Source of the DNA: Desulfuromonadaceae bacterium
GTDB lineage: Bacteria; Desulfobacterota; Desulfuromonadia; Desulfuromonadales; Desulfuromonadaceae
Length of the DNA stretch: 15,479 nucleotides
Assembly: GCA_027065245.1 (NCBI GenBank)
Contig: JAMOOS010000076.1
Span: forward strand, 1 to 15,479
Direction of reading: 5' to 3'
Under the pieces are notes generated by a model. It was given only the letters and a program-made list of their open reading frames with translations. It was not told the DNA's origin and made no database searches. Of this stretch, positions 13,950 through 15,479 are shown piece after piece. Each line of letters begins with the position of its first letter. Position 1 is the stretch's first letter. Both the position numbers and the translations under genes were made by a program.

Positions 13950-15478
13950 GGTCTGTCACTCCTGTTTTTATGTTGCCGTTGGTTGTACTGATACAAAAAC
14001 TTGCGCCGCAGCAGTTCACCCGGATCGTCGGGAACCATCCGCAACGCCCGCATCTGCCGTTTATCTTTTTTGTCCTGTTTATCGCGCGGCCCGGCGGCTC
14101 GCTGCGTCGGGGCAATCTGCCGCTGCGATTGTTTCTTGTTCTTGTCGCCATCAGCTCGCGCTTGTTGTTTCTGCTTGTCCTGTTGCTTCTGCTTGTCCTG
14201 TTGATTCTGCCTGTCCTGTTGATTCTGCCTGTCCTGTTGATTCTGCTTGTCCTGCTGTTTCTGCTTGTCCTGCTGTTTCTGCTTATCCTGTTGTTTCTGC
14301 CTATCCTGTTGCTTCTGCTTGTCCTGTTGCTTCTGTTTATCCTGTTGTTTCTGCTTGTCTTGTTGCTTCTGCTTATCCTGCTTATCCTGCTTATCCTGCT
14401 TATCCTGCTGCTTCTGCTGCTTCTGCTGCTTCTGCTGCTTCTGCTGCTTCTGCTGCTTCTGCTGCTTCTGCTGCTTCTGCTGCTTCTGCTGCTTCTGCTG
14501 CTTCTGCTGTCGGCGTAAAAAATCCTCGATGGCTTTTTTATTGTACAGCGCATCCTCGTGGTGCGGGTTGAGCTTCAATGCCTGTTTGTACGCCGCCAAC
14601 GCCTGCTGATACTGACCGGCTTTAGCCAGGGCGGTACCTTTGTTGTACCAGTCGTCGGCACTTTGCTGCTGTTTCGTCTGGGCGGCGGCGGTAAAATGGC
14701 CACGACGATACTGCGCCGCCGCTTTCCAGCGTGGATCGCTGAACAATTGCTCGGCACGGGCATAATCGCCGTGCTCAAAGGCGGTCATCCCCCGCTGATT
14801 GTCGTTGTGCCACAATTGCTCCAACTCAAATGCCCGCGCCGGTTGCGGCATCCACAGTAACAGGCATACAACCAGCAACCAGCCCCGCCTGAACGCCAGC
14901 GCGGCAATCAACACTAACGGCAGCAACAGCCACGGTCCTTCTTCGCGCCACTGATCACTGTACAACTTGACTTTGCTGCCGCCAGACAGCGCATGCGTGG
15001 ACATATCGGCCAGCAGATAATTGAAATCACTGTCGTCGATGGTGATGGTATGGTAGCGACCACCACCGGCCGCCGCCAGTTTGCCAAGGCGCTGCGGTCG
15101 CAGGCGCGGCAACACCATCTGGCCGGAACTATCTTTGAGAAAACCGCCCTGCGCCTGGGGAACCGGCGCACCCTGCGGCGTACCAACACCAAGCACAGCG
15201 ACGCTGATGCCGTCAGCGTGAGCTGCGCGCGCCGCTGCCAGGGCACTGTCTACCTCTTCTGCATCGGTAACCAGCAGCAGGGTGCCATTGCTGCGGCCGG
15301 CCTGGCGCAATAACTGCCGCCCCATGGCAATGGCGCTGGCCAGATCGCACCCTTGGGCCGGCATCAGTTGCGGTCGCAATGATTCCAGCATGGAGATGAC
15401 GGTATTGGTATCGTCGCTCAACGGCACTACGGTAAACGGCTCGGCGGCAAAAGCGATGAGGGCGGTCTCCCCTTCGTG
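13943..15478 (-). CDS. BatB-BatC fusion: von Willebrand A domain plus TPR protein (partial, start outside window)
   Basis: The frame is open to the right edge. The first visible residues, ETALIAFAAEPFTVVPLSDD, are the interior of a BatB-type VWA domain, so the GTG at 15427 is not the start and the MIDAS DxSxS lies outside the window. After the VWA domain come membrane segments (about nt 14850-14945), then a periplasmic or extracytoplasmic TPR region (ADDWYNKGTALAKAGQYQQA and LNPHHEDALYNKKAIEDFL, about nt 14525-14660). Next is a Lys/Gln/Asp repeat tract (nt 14162-14509). The protein ends with the tail LRMVPDDPGELLRRKFLYQY, a conserved ending of such fusions as I recall them. BatB (VWA) and BatC (TPR) are separate in Bacteroides. 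Partners usually include MoxR ATPase, BatA and a DUF58 protein, expected beyond the edge. Its stop overlaps batD. Confidence 0.88.
   Translation of the reverse strand, partial: HEGETALIAFAAEPFTVVPLSDDTNTVISMLESLRPQLMPAQGCDLASAIAMGRQLLRQAGRSNGTLLLVTDAEEVDSALAAARAAHADGISVAVLGVGTPQGAPVPQAQGGFLKDSSGQMVLPRLRPQRLGKLAAAGGGRYHTITIDDSDFNYLLADMSTHALSGGSKVKLYSDQWREEGPWLLLPLVLIAALAFRRGWLLVVCLLLWMPQPARAFELEQLWHNDNQRGMTAFEHGDYARAEQLFSDPRWKAAAQYRRGHFTAAAQTKQQQSADDWYNKGTALAKAGQYQQALAAYKQALKLNPHHEDALYNKKAIEDFLRRQQKQQKQQKQQKQQKQQKQQKQQKQQKQQKQQKQQDKQDKQDKQDKQKQQDKQKQQDKQKQQDKQKQQDRQKQQDKQKQQDKQKQQDKQNQQDRQNQQDRQNQQDKQKQQDKQKQQARADGDKNKKQSQRQIAPTQRAAGPRDKQDKKDKRQMRALRMVPDDPGELLRRKFLYQYNQRQHKNRSDRPW
14162..14371 (-). 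repeat. 18-bp in-frame repeats in batBC encoding KQQDKQ-type units
   Basis: Eleven diverged copies of an 18-bp unit encode [K/N]QQD[K/R]Q, ended by one KQQ. Synonymous and a few amino-acid changes (N for K, R for K) show this part is older than the neighbouring 9-bp repeats. Confidence 0.85.
14372..14407 (-). repeat. Four 9-bp repeats in batBC encoding QDK units
   Basis: CTTATCCTG (+ strand) occurs four times in a row, identical, starting at 14372, 14381, 14390 and 14399. Confidence 0.9.
14411..14509 (-). repeat. Eleven perfect 9-bp repeats in batBC encoding QQK units
   Basis: CTTCTGCTG (+ strand) is repeated eleven times without a single mismatch, over 99 bp. Each unit adds three residues, so copy-number change keeps the frame. 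Identity at synonymous positions points to recent expansion by slippage or unequal recombination. Confidence 0.95.
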
Positions 15479-15479
15479 T

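Noticed and set aside
14162..14509. Regular repeats considered as a CRISPR array
   Set aside because: Units are 9 or 18 bp, contiguous, in frame and without unique spacers; they are coding repeats.
13970..14518. Very hydrophobic poly-Leu open frame on the + strand
   Set aside because: It is the complement of the Lys/Gln repeats in BatBC (CTG/CTT read as Leu). The - strand frame has TPR and conserved flanks, so this is not a membrane protein.
1..15479. tRNA, rRNA, known riboswitches, replication origins
   Set aside because: None were recognised on reading the intergenic regions of both strands; small unstructured RNAs cannot be excluded by eye.

Overview
The window looks like part of a gammaproteobacterial chromosome. 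It is fairly GC-rich and gene-dense, with strong PanP similarity and a BatB/BatC fusion ending in the arrangement typical of that class. This placement is an inference; no rRNA, tRNA or other phylogenetic marker is present. Ten protein genes and one transposase remnant can be supported. Eight genes run on the + strand. The last two, on the - strand, converge on them.

Region 1 (1-3137) is the 3' end of an operon for a membrane complex of the formate hydrogenlyase / hydrogenase-4 / complex I superfamily. It holds the end of a HyfF-like proton-channel subunit, a HyfG/HycE-like large subunit (NuoC+NuoD fusion), and a ferredoxin-NuoB fusion. The large subunit has lost the cysteines that bind the [NiFe] centre, while the small subunit keeps its Fe-S cysteines. 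The complex is therefore probably not a hydrogenase but one of the 'energy-converting hydrogenase-related' (Ehr-type) ion-translocating complexes. A beta-class carbonic anhydrase follows (3407-4078), separated by about 270 bp that contains a MITE-like inverted-repeat element.

Region 2 (4079-5147) is a small accessory island. A ribbon-helix-helix antitoxin and a RelE/ParE-like toxin overlap by a few bases. They are flanked by two diverged direct copies of a roughly 127-140 bp sequence, each carrying a terminator-like hairpin. A tandem 10-bp repeat lies just upstream of the antitoxin and is a good operator candidate.

Region 3 (5148-7567) encodes a single-domain M16 zinc peptidase and an ArsB/NhaD/SLC13-type permease. 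Region 4 (7568-8145) is a low-GC gap holding the C-terminal remnant of a DDE transposase, then a strong sigma-70-like promoter and a leader hairpin for panP. panP (8146-9795) encodes the PLP-dependent aspartate 1-decarboxylase that makes beta-alanine for pantothenate and CoA. Region 5 (9854-12145) encodes a membrane diguanylate cyclase with tandem Cache sensors, HAMP, a Cys-rich GAF-like domain and an active-looking GGEEF domain.

Region 6 (12153-15479, - strand) is the end of a Bat (aerotolerance-type) operon: a BatB-BatC fusion (von Willebrand A + TPR) that enters from beyond the right edge, overlapping the BatD start by 7 bp. The BatC part carries a 348-bp in-frame repeat tract, including eleven perfect copies of a 9-bp unit, so its length is probably unstable. 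The convergent ends of the cyclase and batD meet in a perfect hairpin.

The most interesting signals are the metal-site-less hydrogenase-like complex next to a carbonic anhydrase, the duplicated flanks of the toxin-antitoxin pair, the repeat expansion in BatBC, and the Cys/His pattern in the cyclase.
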